The notes under the pieces: model-generated
Database searches by the model: none
Seen by the model: only the letters and a program-made list of their open reading frames with translations
What the model was told of the DNA's origin: nothing
Shown here: piece by piece, positions 34,847 to 43,127 of the stretch
Position numbering within the stretch: position 1 is the stretch's first letter
Layout: each line of letters starts with the position of its first letter
Position numbers and translations under genes: made by a program
Assembly: GCA_011525625.1 (NCBI GenBank)
Contig: WYAX01000012.1
Location: 62,001-126,000 of the forward strand
Direction of reading: 5' to 3'
DNA length: 64,000 bases
Source of the DNA: Nitrospira defluvii
GTDB taxonomy: Bacteria; Nitrospirota; Nitrospiria; Nitrospirales; Nitrospiraceae

Positions 34847-35539
34847 CTAGCTGACGTGGCCGTGCTTTCCGTTGCCGTTCCCATTCCCGTTAATGCCGGC
34901 CGTCGCGTTTCCGTTCACGCTACCCTTCCGGTTGAGGCATTCGACCAGGTGCCAGAACTTCATCGGATTGACTTTTTCTTTTCTGGTCACGTGGAGATTG
35001 GTGCCTTCCAACACGGTGTTCAGGGACAGGTCAGTCCGGAAGCCGATGTGCTTGCAGAGTGGAGAGATGACCTTTTCGACGGCCGCGATCAACTTGTTCC
35101 CGTTGCTGAAGTGGTTCAGCATGATGATGCGGCCACCGGGTTTACATACCCGGATCATTTCGTTCACGACTTTACGGTAGTCCGGGACGGCGGTCACGAC
35201 ATAAGCCGCCATGACGGTGTCGAAGGAATTGTCGGGGAATTCCATTTTTCCCGCGTCCATCAGCATGAGCCGAACATGGTCCAGATGGTAATGTGACTGC
35301 CGTTGCCTGGCTTTCGCGAGCATGCCGGAGGACAGGTCGATGCCGGTGATGTTGCAGTTCTTCGGGTAGTATTCGAGGGCGATCCCCGTTCCGACGCCGA
35401 CTTCGAGAATATTTTCTTCCGGTCGAATCCTCAGGTTGCGCACACAGGCCTCGCGCGACTCGTGGAAAATCTTCCCGAAAATGTGATCGTAGACACCGGA
35501 ATAACTGGTGTACACTCGCTCGACTTTGGCGATATCCAT
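34847..35539 (-). CDS. SAM-dependent methyltransferase, PmtA/UbiE-like
   Basis: Class-I methyltransferase of 230 residues. SAM motif I is ILEVGVGTG (44-52), followed by ITGIDLSSGML and the post-motif MEFPDNSFDTVMAAYV. These, with VCKPGGRIIMLNHF, resemble phosphatidylethanolamine N-methyltransferase PmtA and UbiE-type enzymes, so lipid or quinone methylation is likely. An unusual low-complexity tail of alternating Asn-Gly (about 208-226), encoded by a short GTTCCCATT-like repeat on the plus strand, follows the domain. GGAGGG precedes the ATG. Divergent from the 35794 membrane-protein gene. Confidence 0.8.
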   Translation of the reverse strand: MDIAKVERVYTSYSGVYDHIFGKIFHESREACVRNLRIRPEENILEVGVGTGIALEYYPKNCNITGIDLSSGMLAKARQRQSHYHLDHVRLMLMDAGKMEFPDNSFDTVMAAYVVTAVPDYRKVVNEMIRVCKPGGRIIMLNHFSNGNKLIAAVEKVISPLCKHIGFRTDLSLNTVLEGTNLHVTRKEKVNPMKFWHLVECLNRKGSVNGNATAGINGNGNGNGKHGHVS

Positions 35540-35793
35540 CGTCCCTCCGCAAACTCACACCCATCGGGCCGCACACTCCGCAGTGCGGGAGTGACGGAAG
35601 CGAGCAGTGTGGCGTGGAAAAATCTATGAAGGCGGGACTGCGATCCGGATGACTCGTCCTCACCCGCCGGACAAGAACGGGTGTAATGTAGCCAAAGCGC
35701 TCCTGGGGAGTCAACAGGTTCCTCAGGTTTTTGAACGTGGGCGCCGGTTGTTCGGGCTTGATTCTCCGGGAAGCCCTGTGGGAAGTTTCGCGA

Positions 35794-36414
35794 ATGATGT
35801 TAGCCGGGGCGTTTGCCATAGTGTTATTCATCGGCCTGGTCGTCGGTGATTGGATGTACTACACCCGTCTCAATTCCGACGCGGGGCGATATGGGTATGG
35901 AATCGGGCAGATCCAGGACCGATTTCCTGCGCTCACCCTGCCGAAGCTGCTGCGCGCCTTCGATGCGAATGGATTTGCAAGTTTGCCGCACGGCGTGGCG
36001 AGGGTCTTCCCCGAGGTGAATCGCCTGGTGATCAGGCCGACCCATCGGCTGTTCTCCATGCGCTTCCGCACGGCCTGGCCGTTGAAAGGCTCCATCGAAT
36101 TGTTGTCCGACGGGGACGGGCTTCGGCTGGTCTGTACCAAACGCGTGCCCTGGTCTTCGTCGATCCTCACCTTTCTGTGGTTCGGTCTCGTGGGATTCGG
36201 GACAGTGGGCTTCCTGATGACCTATCTGCTTCAGGGCGGGCTCGATTCGCTGGGCAGTGTGTTGCTGGGAATCGGGGTGACGGGAGTCGGGCTCATTGTG
36301 GTGGCATTCGGACTGTTGACCGTCACGGTGGCCTATCGCATCGAGAATACGCGGCTGATGCTTGTGTATTCTGAGCTGAAGGCGATTGTGGCGGAGCAGC
36401 AACGGGTCGCGTAA
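35794..36414 (+). CDS. Hypothetical membrane protein
   Basis: Protein of 206 residues with three predicted membrane segments (about 2-20, 128-150, 158-182) and a central domain of about 100 residues with many Arg/Leu between the first two. I recognise no family. The ATG at 35794 gives a good N-terminal signal-anchor; the upstream frame open to 35731 encodes a non-hydrophobic extension. Transcribed away from the methyltransferase. The 254-bp gap upstream has no clear promoter. Confidence 0.55.
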   Translation: MMLAGAFAIVLFIGLVVGDWMYYTRLNSDAGRYGYGIGQIQDRFPALTLPKLLRAFDANGFASLPHGVARVFPEVNRLVIRPTHRLFSMRFRTAWPLKGSIELLSDGDGLRLVCTKRVPWSSSILTFLWFGLVGFGTVGFLMTYLLQGGLDSLGSVLLGIGVTGVGLIVVAFGLLTVTVAYRIENTRLMLVYSELKAIVAEQQRVA

Positions 36415-36471
36415 CCGATGCCGCGACGCAGGGGGGAGGTGAGGGCGCGGGCCCGTCACCCGTCCGTGGGG

Positions 36472-36828
36472 CTACGTGGTTCGGCGGTACAGACTCAGGA
36501 GATGGTCGAATTCCTCAGGCAGGTCCAATGGCGTTCCCGATTGTGCCAGGCCGGCAATGATGCCACGGTGTTTCAGCTGCAAACCCGAGTCGACGAAGGC
36601 CGCTCGAAAATGCGTCCATCGCTGGGATCTGTCCGAGGCCAATCGGTGTAGCTCCTCGGACGGCAGGGATTTGAGGGTGTTCGTCAGGGATCCCAGGGCC
36701 TTTTCAACACTGTCGTAGGGGGCGGCGAGCTTGAGACGGCTGTAAAAGACGGCGAGGTGTCCACGGAATTCCTGCCGGAGCGATTCGATTGCCTCTGGTC
36801 CTGATTGGCGCCCTGTGTCCTCGCCCAT
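36472..36828 (-). CDS. Hypothetical helical protein
   Basis: Soluble, charged, mostly helical protein of 118 residues that I do not recognise. GAGGAGG sits just upstream of the ATG, a strong ribosome-binding site, which supports it as a real gene. It is divergent from the lipoprotein at 36936; between them lies a 7-bp dyad CCTCTGG-N6-CCAGAGG (36842-36861). Confidence 0.6.
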   Translation of the reverse strand: MGEDTGRQSGPEAIESLRQEFRGHLAVFYSRLKLAAPYDSVEKALGSLTNTLKSLPSEELHRLASDRSQRWTHFRAAFVDSGLQLKHRGIIAGLAQSGTPLDLPEEFDHLLSLYRRTT

Positions 36829-36935
36829 GCGGTCCTCCTCGCCTCTGGTCCGATCCAGAGGGAGCTTACGGGAGAGGCACGCGGTTGCGCAACGCGTTTT
36901 CCAAACGAATCATATTTTTTGTCATGGAGGGTGTC

Positions 36936-37412
36936 ATGCGTTATCGATCGTTGCTGATGTTTGTCGGAATTCTCGCGGTCGGGTTGAGCGGCTGTTCCCA
37001 CCACCATGGGAGCTATGAGCATGGAAAGGGAGACTACTACTGGAGCAAAGCCTCTCAGGATGTGAGTGGTCTGATCGACAAACACGTGAAGAATCCAGAG
37101 ACCGCCAAGCAGGTCAACGTGGTGATGGGGGAAATGATCACCGAGATTAAGTCGGCGCGGGAACAACACCGTCAATCGCATCGTGCGCTCTACGAGTTGA
37201 ATGCCAACTATTCCGCCTCTCCGGAGGAGTTCACGAAGATCCTCGATGAGCTCAATACGAACCGGATGCGCTCGGCCGCCAAGATTCTTGGGCTTCGGTT
37301 CAAGATGAAGTCGTTGTTGACGGCCGAGGAATGGGCGGCCATGTCCGATGAGTTGAAGCGCTATGGCAGTCGTTACTACGGAAAGGGGGCAGACGGCGCG
37401 TCGGCTCATTAG
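36936..37412 (+). CDS. Spy/CpxP-like periplasmic lipoprotein
   Basis: Lipoprotein of 158 residues. Signal MRYRSLLMFVGILAVGL with lipobox SGC, then a His-rich stretch (SHHHGSYEHG) that could bind metal. The rest is helical, and the arrangement of helices (REQHRQSHRALYELNANYSASPEEFTKILDEL) recalls the heavy-metal-resistance/Spy family of periplasmic chaperones (CpxP, ZraP, CnrX). GGAGG at 5 nt supports ATG 36936; the frame open to 36789 overlaps the neighbouring gene. A TTGCGC-17-AATCAT promoter (36885-36913) is possible. Confidence 0.65.
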   Translation: MRYRSLLMFVGILAVGLSGCSHHHGSYEHGKGDYYWSKASQDVSGLIDKHVKNPETAKQVNVVMGEMITEIKSAREQHRQSHRALYELNANYSASPEEFTKILDELNTNRMRSAAKILGLRFKMKSLLTAEEWAAMSDELKRYGSRYYGKGADGASAH

Positions 37413-37562
37413 CCCGCGTGACCGACGAGGGGTTACGACGAAACCGACGAGACGCCAAGGGAGCCTGTCCGCTGACGTGCGGCTAAGCGGCAGGTCAGCT
37501 TGTCGCAGCGGTGTGTCGGCGGTTGCAGAAAAAGCGTTCGTGAAGAGTGCGGCCTGGGCGGC

Positions 37563-38171
37563 TCAGGCCAGCCTGCCCAGGCCGGGGCGATGGTTCAGGA
37601 ACAGCAGATGAGCGACGTCGTCGGCCAGTTTCAGCCCGCTCACCCCCGCGTGGTCGATACGCGCATGACGGAGGGCCGTCAGGTTGAGCCGCAGGTAATG
37701 AGCGAGCAGCGCCCGAATGACGTCGCCGTGGGACACCAGGAGATAGGTCGCCTCTTGCGCCGTCTGTAGCACCTGGTCGATGGCGGTCACCGCCCGTTGC
37801 TGCACTTCCTGCAGCGTCTCACCGCCGGCGGGGCGGGCCCGCTCCGGCTGTGTGTACCAGTCCCGTTTGGCCGGGTCTTCCGCAAAGTCCTGCCAATATC
37901 GATTGATCCAGTCGCCGACCCCGATCTCACGCAACCCGGCCAGATGTTGGGGGCGGGTTGCCTGTGCCTGGCTCAGGATGTCGGCCGTTTGCACGGCACG
38001 GAGCACGGGGCTGGTGAAGATTCCGGCGATCGGGGTCTGCGCCAGCATGTCGGCGCAGGCACGGGCCTGTTGTTCACCGGCGTGGTTCAAGGGGATTGGC
38101 TGGTCGCCCATGACTCGGCCGGATCGATTCCAGTCGGTTTCTCCATGGCGAATGAGCAGCAGCGTCGGCAT
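37563..38171 (-). CDS. Histidine phosphatase family protein
   Basis: Phosphatase of 202 residues in the phosphoglycerate-mutase superfamily. The RHGETDWN motif carries the phospho-acceptor H9, and LVSHGDVIRALL near residue 150 carries the second His. Substrate is undetermined; alpha-ribazole phosphatase, GpmB-like or sugar phosphatase activity are all possible. It is 21 bp after the BNR-repeat gene on the same strand. GGCCTGGGC/GCCCAGGCC (37551-37559, 37575-37583) forms a stem over its stop codon but lacks a T run. Confidence 0.82.
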   Translation of the reverse strand: MPTLLLIRHGETDWNRSGRVMGDQPIPLNHAGEQQARACADMLAQTPIAGIFTSPVLRAVQTADILSQAQATRPQHLAGLREIGVGDWINRYWQDFAEDPAKRDWYTQPERARPAGGETLQEVQQRAVTAIDQVLQTAQEATYLLVSHGDVIRALLAHYLRLNLTALRHARIDHAGVSGLKLADDVAHLLFLNHRPGLGRLA

Positions 38172-38192
38172 GCCGGATTCTCGTGGACCCCT

Positions 38193-39245
38193 TTAGACTT
38201 TGGGTGGCGCGTGGTCTGGACCGGTCAGCGGGATCGGTGCCCAGTGTTGTCCGCCATCGGTGGAACGGTAGAGTCCGCTTCCATTGGTGCCGAGGTACAG
38301 CACCTGCGGATCACTCGCGCTGAGGCTGATGGTGCGAATGTTCAGTGTCGTCAGCCCGTGATTCTGAGCCTGCCAGGTTTTCCCGCCGTCGATGGTCTTC
38401 CGTATCCCGTCCGGACCGCCGATGTACAGAATCTTGGGGTCGGTCGGATGCAGCGCCAGCGTGCTGATGAATTGATTCGACAGGTCCTGCCCGATTTGCT
38501 CCCAGTACTCCCCTCGATTGGTGGATCGGAAGAGGCCCTTGGTCGTGGCCGCGTAAACGATCTCGGATTGATGCGGGTCGACCGCCAGCACATTGACTCC
38601 GAGCGCCATGGCCGCATTTAACACGTCATCGGGAATGAGGCCCTGGTTTTTTTTCTGCCAGGAGGAGCCGCCGTCTTCGCTGCGATAGGTGCCGCCGGTC
38701 GTTCCCGCGTACAGGACACGGGGGTGTTGGTGGTCCATCGTGATGCACGTGACGATGTGCACTTCTTTCATGCCTGCCATGCGTTCTTCCCACTCCCGTC
38801 CTCCGTTCTTGGAGATGAAGGCGCCGACGGTGGTGGCAAGGTAGATCAGTTCGGTGTTGTCGGGATGGAAGATGATTTCATTGATGAAGGACACATGTTC
38901 TTTGAGGCCGACATTGTGCGGGAGCCAGTGCTGGCCCCCGTCGGGACTCTTGTAAATGGCGTCGCCCATGGTACCGGCATACACCGTGGCGGGAAGTTTC
39001 GGGTCGATCGCCAGCGTCGTGACTCGGCGAGCCGTGAAAGCGGGAAATTGCTCCCAGGTCGCTCCGCCGTCGCGCGTCTTATGCACGGCATCGTTCGTGG
39101 CGACGTAAACGATGTTCGGGTTGGACGGGTGGAGCGCAATCGACACCACGGCTGATTCACGTGAGCCGCACGCCAAGAGGAACAGGCCAACCAGGCAGAC
39201 GAATCCCCGGAGCAGGGTCATGAGTCGAGTTGGTATGAAGGACAT
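38193..39245 (-). CDS. BNR/Ycf48-like beta-propeller lipoprotein
   Basis: Lipoprotein of 350 residues. A signal ends in lipobox LLAC, followed by about six repeats with the sialidase-type Asp-box (for example TRDGGATW, SPDGGQHW, SEDGGSSW, STNRGEYW, TIDGGKTW, STDGGQHW), each preceded by HPxxPxxxYxAT. This is a six-bladed-type propeller like Ycf48/HCF136 and related surface proteins. No enzymatic motif is seen. The start at 39245 is chosen because the frame open to 39269 crosses a promoter. Confidence 0.78.
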   Translation of the reverse strand: MSFIPTRLMTLLRGFVCLVGLFLLACGSRESAVVSIALHPSNPNIVYVATNDAVHKTRDGGATWEQFPAFTARRVTTLAIDPKLPATVYAGTMGDAIYKSPDGGQHWLPHNVGLKEHVSFINEIIFHPDNTELIYLATTVGAFISKNGGREWEERMAGMKEVHIVTCITMDHQHPRVLYAGTTGGTYRSEDGGSSWQKKNQGLIPDDVLNAAMALGVNVLAVDPHQSEIVYAATTKGLFRSTNRGEYWEQIGQDLSNQFISTLALHPTDPKILYIGGPDGIRKTIDGGKTWQAQNHGLTTLNIRTISLSASDPQVLYLGTNGSGLYRSTDGGQHWAPIPLTGPDHAPPKV

Positions 39246-39259
39246 CACAGTGGCCGCAG

Positions 39260-39288
39260 ACCTAACCATAGCGTCGCGACCGAGTCAA
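39260..39288 (-). promoter_or_regulatory. Promoter of BNR gene, very short leader
   Basis: Minus strand: TTGACT, 17-bp spacer, TTAGGT. Predicted +1 near 39253, about 8 nt before ATG 39245. Confidence 0.4.
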
Positions 39289-39318
39289 GGTGAGACAGGG
39301 GAGTCTGGCGGCGGACGG

Positions 39319-40554
39319 TCACAATTTCGGCGTCACACGTTCGGCATAACCGGTCATTTCCACATATCCGCTGCCGGTCACAGGCGCCCCACGTGCCGCC
39401 CCTGAGGCGGACACCGCCCCTTCCCAGTAGGTCACCCCGGTGCTGCGGGCCGTATCCAACTCCTGGTCGGCGAGGAGCGATGCCACGTCCAGGTCCAGGC
39501 CGAGTGACGGGGCCCTGAGCCGCCAGCGTTGTGGGTACCGTCCGCCGGATCGAGTGCTGGTCCAATGTGCGCGGGGCTCAATGGTCAGGTCCTCGAGCCT
39601 CAGTGGTTGAGTCTGGCCGTCGGCCAGAATGAGCGTGCCTCCGGACGCCGGGTCGGATGAGCCGTCGGCATGCCGCAGGGCATACCACATCAACTCTGTC
39701 GAGTCGCTGAGCTGCAGGCTGAACCAGTCCCATCCCACCACGTTGTCCGCCAGGTCGGCCGAGCCGAATTCATGATCCATCCAGCTGAGACCGGTCACGA
39801 CAAAGGTCTCGGTTCCCAGGCGAATGTGGCCTTCGGCGGCCAGCCGAGTCAGTGAGTAATAGTGCGAAGCCTGTCCGGGTGCGGGGCCTTTGCGGCTGAT
39901 GCCGTTCCGGCCATGCACGACCACCGGCTTCCCCGGTGTCAGCGCCAGATCGAGCGCAAACGTCTCGGTCGCGGCCTGCAGGTGGTGACGCGGGGTGGGA
40001 GCGTCATCGAGCGACAGCGACCAGCGGTCGATCCACACATGCAGACGGCCCGTCTCTGCCCCGGCTTTGCCGAGTCCTGCGCGGCTGAGTGTGTCCGCGT
40101 AGAGGAAACGTCCGTTCTCAAGGTCGGTCAACGCGATGTGTGCCAGGTAGAGTTGCCGGATGGACCATTGAGAGGGGAGAGTTCGGACCTCTTCCGGAGG
40201 AATACCACGGCGAAAGAAGGTCAATTGAAAACCGAACCGGCGGCCGGCCGAACTGGTCAGGTGGCCGGTGTAGTACCACCATTCGGTGCGAAAGCGCTCG
40301 TGCGCGCCATGGTCCTCGGGGAATTGATAGCGATATCCAGGGGCGGCGAGGTCGAAGGCGCTTGGGGAGCTGTCCATGGCGATCGAGGCTGGCGCGAGGG
40401 CCGCCAAGCCTGCCGGCAGCAGGAGCATCGTGAGGCACGCGACGAGAAATGCCGTCATCCCCGGCGTATCAGCCGGTACCGGTGCGGGCGAAGAGGGCCC
40501 CGCGGGTCGGGACTGTCTTTTTTGATGGACAGATGAAGAATCGCCAGTATTCAT
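39319..40554 (-). CDS. AttH/CrtC-like lipocalin-fold protein
   Basis: Exported protein of about 411 residues. A hydrophobic segment (about residues 29-49) precedes a domain of the hydroxyneurosporene-dehydratase/AttH family: FPEDHGAHERFRTEWWYYTGHL, FGFQLTFFRRGI, LSWMDHEFGSADLADNVVGWDWFSLQL. Members are carotenoid 1,2-hydratases or exporter-linked AttH proteins. Here no carotenoid or LolCDE-like genes are adjacent. The start is uncertain: the ATG at 40554 gives a short cytosolic N-region, but the frame is open to 40620 and neither has a clear ribosome-binding site. Divergent from the LON-domain operon. Confidence 0.72.
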   Translation of the reverse strand: MNTGDSSSVHQKRQSRPAGPSSPAPVPADTPGMTAFLVACLTMLLLPAGLAALAPASIAMDSSPSAFDLAAPGYRYQFPEDHGAHERFRTEWWYYTGHLTSSAGRRFGFQLTFFRRGIPPEEVRTLPSQWSIRQLYLAHIALTDLENGRFLYADTLSRAGLGKAGAETGRLHVWIDRWSLSLDDAPTPRHHLQAATETFALDLALTPGKPVVVHGRNGISRKGPAPGQASHYYSLTRLAAEGHIRLGTETFVVTGLSWMDHEFGSADLADNVVGWDWFSLQLSDSTELMWYALRHADGSSDPASGGTLILADGQTQPLRLEDLTIEPRAHWTSTRSGGRYPQRWRLRAPSLGLDLDVASLLADQELDTARSTGVTYWEGAVSASGAARGAPVTGSGYVEMTGYAERVTPKL

Positions 40555-40600
40555 GATGGTTTTCTCATGGTCTTCACCGCGATGGCGAGCGGCGGCAGCG

Positions 40601-40630
40601 TTGACAATGTCGAAAAGCATCGGCTATCGT
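40601..40630 (+). promoter_or_regulatory. Promoter of LON-domain gene, leaderless
   Basis: TTGACA, 18-bp spacer, TATCGT, then only 5 nt to ATG 40636. The predicted +1 coincides with the start codon. No ribosome-binding site is possible. Confidence 0.55.
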
Positions 40631-40635
40631 GAGCC

Positions 40636-41325
40636 ATGTTTCTCGAGCCTGAACGTGAACCATCGAACCGGGAGTTGGCGGGAAAACCCCAGCCGTTCCC
40701 CGTTCCCGAACGTATTCCCCTGTTCCCGCTCCCCAACGTAGTGTTCTTCCCCAAAACCTATCTGCCGTTGCATGTCTTCGAGCCACGGTACCGCCAAATG
40801 GTAACGGATGCAGCCGCGGGAGGGCAATGCATCGGCATGGCCTTATTGAAGGAGGGGTGGGAAGAGCAGTACGAGGGCAACCCGCCGATATTTTCCATTG
40901 GCTGTGTCGGGCGTTTGGCAAGTGTGCAGACCTTGCCTGACGGCCGCTCGAACATTCTGCTGCAGGGGCTGGAGCGTTACGAGATCCAAGAAGAGTTTTT
41001 CGACAAAAGTTATCGGGAAGCCCGCATTGTGCTGAAGCCGCGTGATGGGGCGGTCTTGCTCGAGCCGGCACTGCGCCGGTATCTCATGGATGTGCTCGGC
41101 GAATATCTCAAAGCCGACGAAGAGGCTTCGCCGCTGCATAGTCTGGTTCGTCCCGACGTCAGCGACGAGGTCTTTGTGAACTCTCTCTCCACGTATCTAG
41201 ACTGCACTCCGCTGGAGAAGCAGTTCTTGTTGGAAGCCGAGCATGTGGCGCAGCAGGCGCGCCGTCTCAGTGATCTGATTCAATTCAAACTGGCGGAGCG
41301 GCGGGGCGCGGGAGGGTGGGGATAA
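40636..41325 (+). CDS. LON substrate-binding domain protein
   Basis: Protein of 229 residues containing only the N-terminal LON substrate-binding (PUA-like) domain: RIPLFPLPNVVFFPKTYLPLHVFEPRYRQM (fragment IPLFPLPNVVFFP at 27-39) and FSIGCVGRLASVQTLPDGR, without the AAA+ or protease parts. Such stand-alone proteins are common and of unknown function; one idea is peptide or adaptor binding. Its stop overlaps the ABC ATPase start by one base (TAATG), so it is the first gene of a four-gene operon. Confidence 0.85.
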   Translation: MFLEPEREPSNRELAGKPQPFPVPERIPLFPLPNVVFFPKTYLPLHVFEPRYRQMVTDAAAGGQCIGMALLKEGWEEQYEGNPPIFSIGCVGRLASVQTLPDGRSNILLQGLERYEIQEEFFDKSYREARIVLKPRDGAVLLEPALRRYLMDVLGEYLKADEEASPLHSLVRPDVSDEVFVNSLSTYLDCTPLEKQFLLEAEHVAQQARRLSDLIQFKLAERRGAGGWG

Positions 41326-42296
41326 TGACGCGTCCGGTCGCCATCGACGTCTCCCATCTCGGGAAGACCTATGACAAGGTCAAGGCCGTCGACGATCTGT
41401 CGTTTCAGGTCTATAGCGGAGAGATTTTCGGCCTGCTTGGCCCCAATGGCGCCGGCAAGAGTACCACCCTTCGGATCCTGATCACCCTGCTCAACCCGAC
41501 GTCCGGATCGGCCACAATTTTGGGGCTGGATTCCGTCAAGGATGCCGACCGTGTTCGACAGACGATCGGGTATGTGCCTCAGGAGCGGGCCATCGATCGA
41601 TTCCTGACCGGGCGGGAGCATCTGGAATTGCTGGCCGACCTCTACCACTTGTCCGCCGAACAGGCGGCCACACGCATTCCCCAGCTGTTGAAACTCGTCG
41701 AACTGGAACAGCAGGCCGACCGACCCGCCAAGACCTATTCGGGCGGCATGAAACGAAAGCTCGATATTGCCTGCGGGTTGTTGCCCGATCCCAAGATCCT
41801 CTTCCTGGATGAACCGACGTTGGGGTTGGATGTCCAGAGCCGGTTGCGCATTTGGGACCATGTGCGGCAGATGCGTGAACGGGGCATCACCGTCGTCATG
41901 ACGACCAACTATCTGGACGAGGCCGATCAGTTATGCGACCGGATTGCGATCATCGACGGGGGGCGGATCAAGGCCCTGGGAGCACCTCACGAATTGAAGG
42001 TCGGTTTGGGTGGCGATCTGGTGTCACTGACGGTGCGGGAGCACGATCGGGTGGAGCAATTGGCCGCGGCCGTGAAAAATCTTCCCGCCATCCGGGCGGT
42101 CACGGCGAAGGCAAACGGGCTGGATATTCGGGTCGACTCTCCCGAAAAGGCCTTACCCGCGATTCTGGAGGCAGCCAACCGCCTGACGTGCCAGCTGGAG
42201 TTCATCGACTATCACCGGCCACGGCTGGACGATGTGTTTATCGCGCGCACGGGCCGGTCCATCAAGGACGATCAGCCGACAACGGAAGACGCCTAG
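41325..42296 (+). CDS. ABC transporter ATPase, DrrA type
   Basis: ATPase of 323 residues, the energy subunit for the permease that follows. Walker A GPNGAGKST, signature YSGGMKRKLDIA and Walker B ILFLDEPTLGLD are intact. The C-terminal 80 residues (about 215-320) match the DrrA-type extension for ABC-2 drug or lipid exporters. Overlaps the LON gene stop by one base. Substrate unknown. Confidence 0.88.
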   Translation: MTRPVAIDVSHLGKTYDKVKAVDDLSFQVYSGEIFGLLGPNGAGKSTTLRILITLLNPTSGSATILGLDSVKDADRVRQTIGYVPQERAIDRFLTGREHLELLADLYHLSAEQAATRIPQLLKLVELEQQADRPAKTYSGGMKRKLDIACGLLPDPKILFLDEPTLGLDVQSRLRIWDHVRQMRERGITVVMTTNYLDEADQLCDRIAIIDGGRIKALGAPHELKVGLGGDLVSLTVREHDRVEQLAAAVKNLPAIRAVTAKANGLDIRVDSPEKALPAILEAANRLTCQLEFIDYHRPRLDDVFIARTGRSIKDDQPTTEDA

Positions 42297-42324
42297 GGGC
42301 GGCAGGGAGCGGCCAGACGGGGTT

Positions 42325-43104
42325 ATGAAAGAATATTCGCAGGAAATCCGGGCGCTGACGATGCGGTGGGTACGGCGGCTGAGCCGTGAAAAATTCAGTA
42401 TGTTGTTCACCTTGGTCCAGCCCATGTTGTTCTGGTTGATCTTCTTCGGCAATCTGTTCCAACGGGCCGCCGACATGCAGGTGACCCAGTCGTCGAGCTA
42501 TATCAGTTTTCTCACCGCCGGTGTCGTCGTCATGACGGTACTCAATAACGGCCTGGCTGGTGGGGTCGATTTGCTCTTCGATAAAGAAAACGGCTTTCTT
42601 GAACGGCTCATGTCCACTCCCATCCACCGGACATCGGTGATCCTCAGCCGCTTTATTTTTGTGACCACGATCACTTCGCTGCAAGTGCTCGTCATCCTTG
42701 GAGTTGCCTGGTTGTTCGGCGTCCAGCCGGTGACCGGCTTGGCGGGGGTGGCCACTATCTTGCTGATCGGGATGATGTTCGGGGTCGGCTTGACGGCCAT
42801 TTCCATGGCAATGGCGTTTTCCGTGAAAAGCCACGGCGATTTCTTTTCCGTGCTCGGGTTTCTCTCCTTGCCCATGATTTTCTTGAGCTCGGCGCTGGTG
42901 CCGCTGGCGGCCATGCCGGGGTGGATGGGCTTCTTGGCACAATTTAATCCGATGACCTGGGCTATCGATGCCGTGCGGCCCTTGATTCTCCAGGGCTGGG
43001 CAGAAGCCTTGCCCCATGTCGGGATGGTCATCGGTGTGATGGTGCTGTTCGACGCTCTGTGCCTGTACGGTGGTGCACGGGCTTTCCGGCGTGCGATCGG
43101 GTAG
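42325..43104 (+). CDS. ABC-2 type transporter permease
   Basis: Inner-membrane protein of 259 residues with six hydrophobic segments. The ABC-2 signature around FLERLMSTPIHRTSVILSRF (about 90-109) and PMTWAIDAVRPLI supports a DrrB-like permease partner for the preceding ATPase. The start at 42325 avoids overlap with the ATPase gene and begins MKEYSQEIRALTMRW, like relatives. A multidrug or lipid exporter is likely; the cargo cannot be told. Confidence 0.85.
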   Translation: MKEYSQEIRALTMRWVRRLSREKFSMLFTLVQPMLFWLIFFGNLFQRAADMQVTQSSSYISFLTAGVVVMTVLNNGLAGGVDLLFDKENGFLERLMSTPIHRTSVILSRFIFVTTITSLQVLVILGVAWLFGVQPVTGLAGVATILLIGMMFGVGLTAISMAMAFSVKSHGDFFSVLGFLSLPMIFLSSALVPLAAMPGWMGFLAQFNPMTWAIDAVRPLILQGWAEALPHVGMVIGVMVLFDALCLYGGARAFRRAIG

Positions 43105-43127
43105 ACGTTCGGCACCGGGGTTCCTCC

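Noticed and set aside
37551..37583. GGCCTGGGC/GCCCAGGCC stem as a terminator
   Set aside because: The stem overlaps the stop codon and coding end of the phosphatase gene, and neither strand has a following T run.
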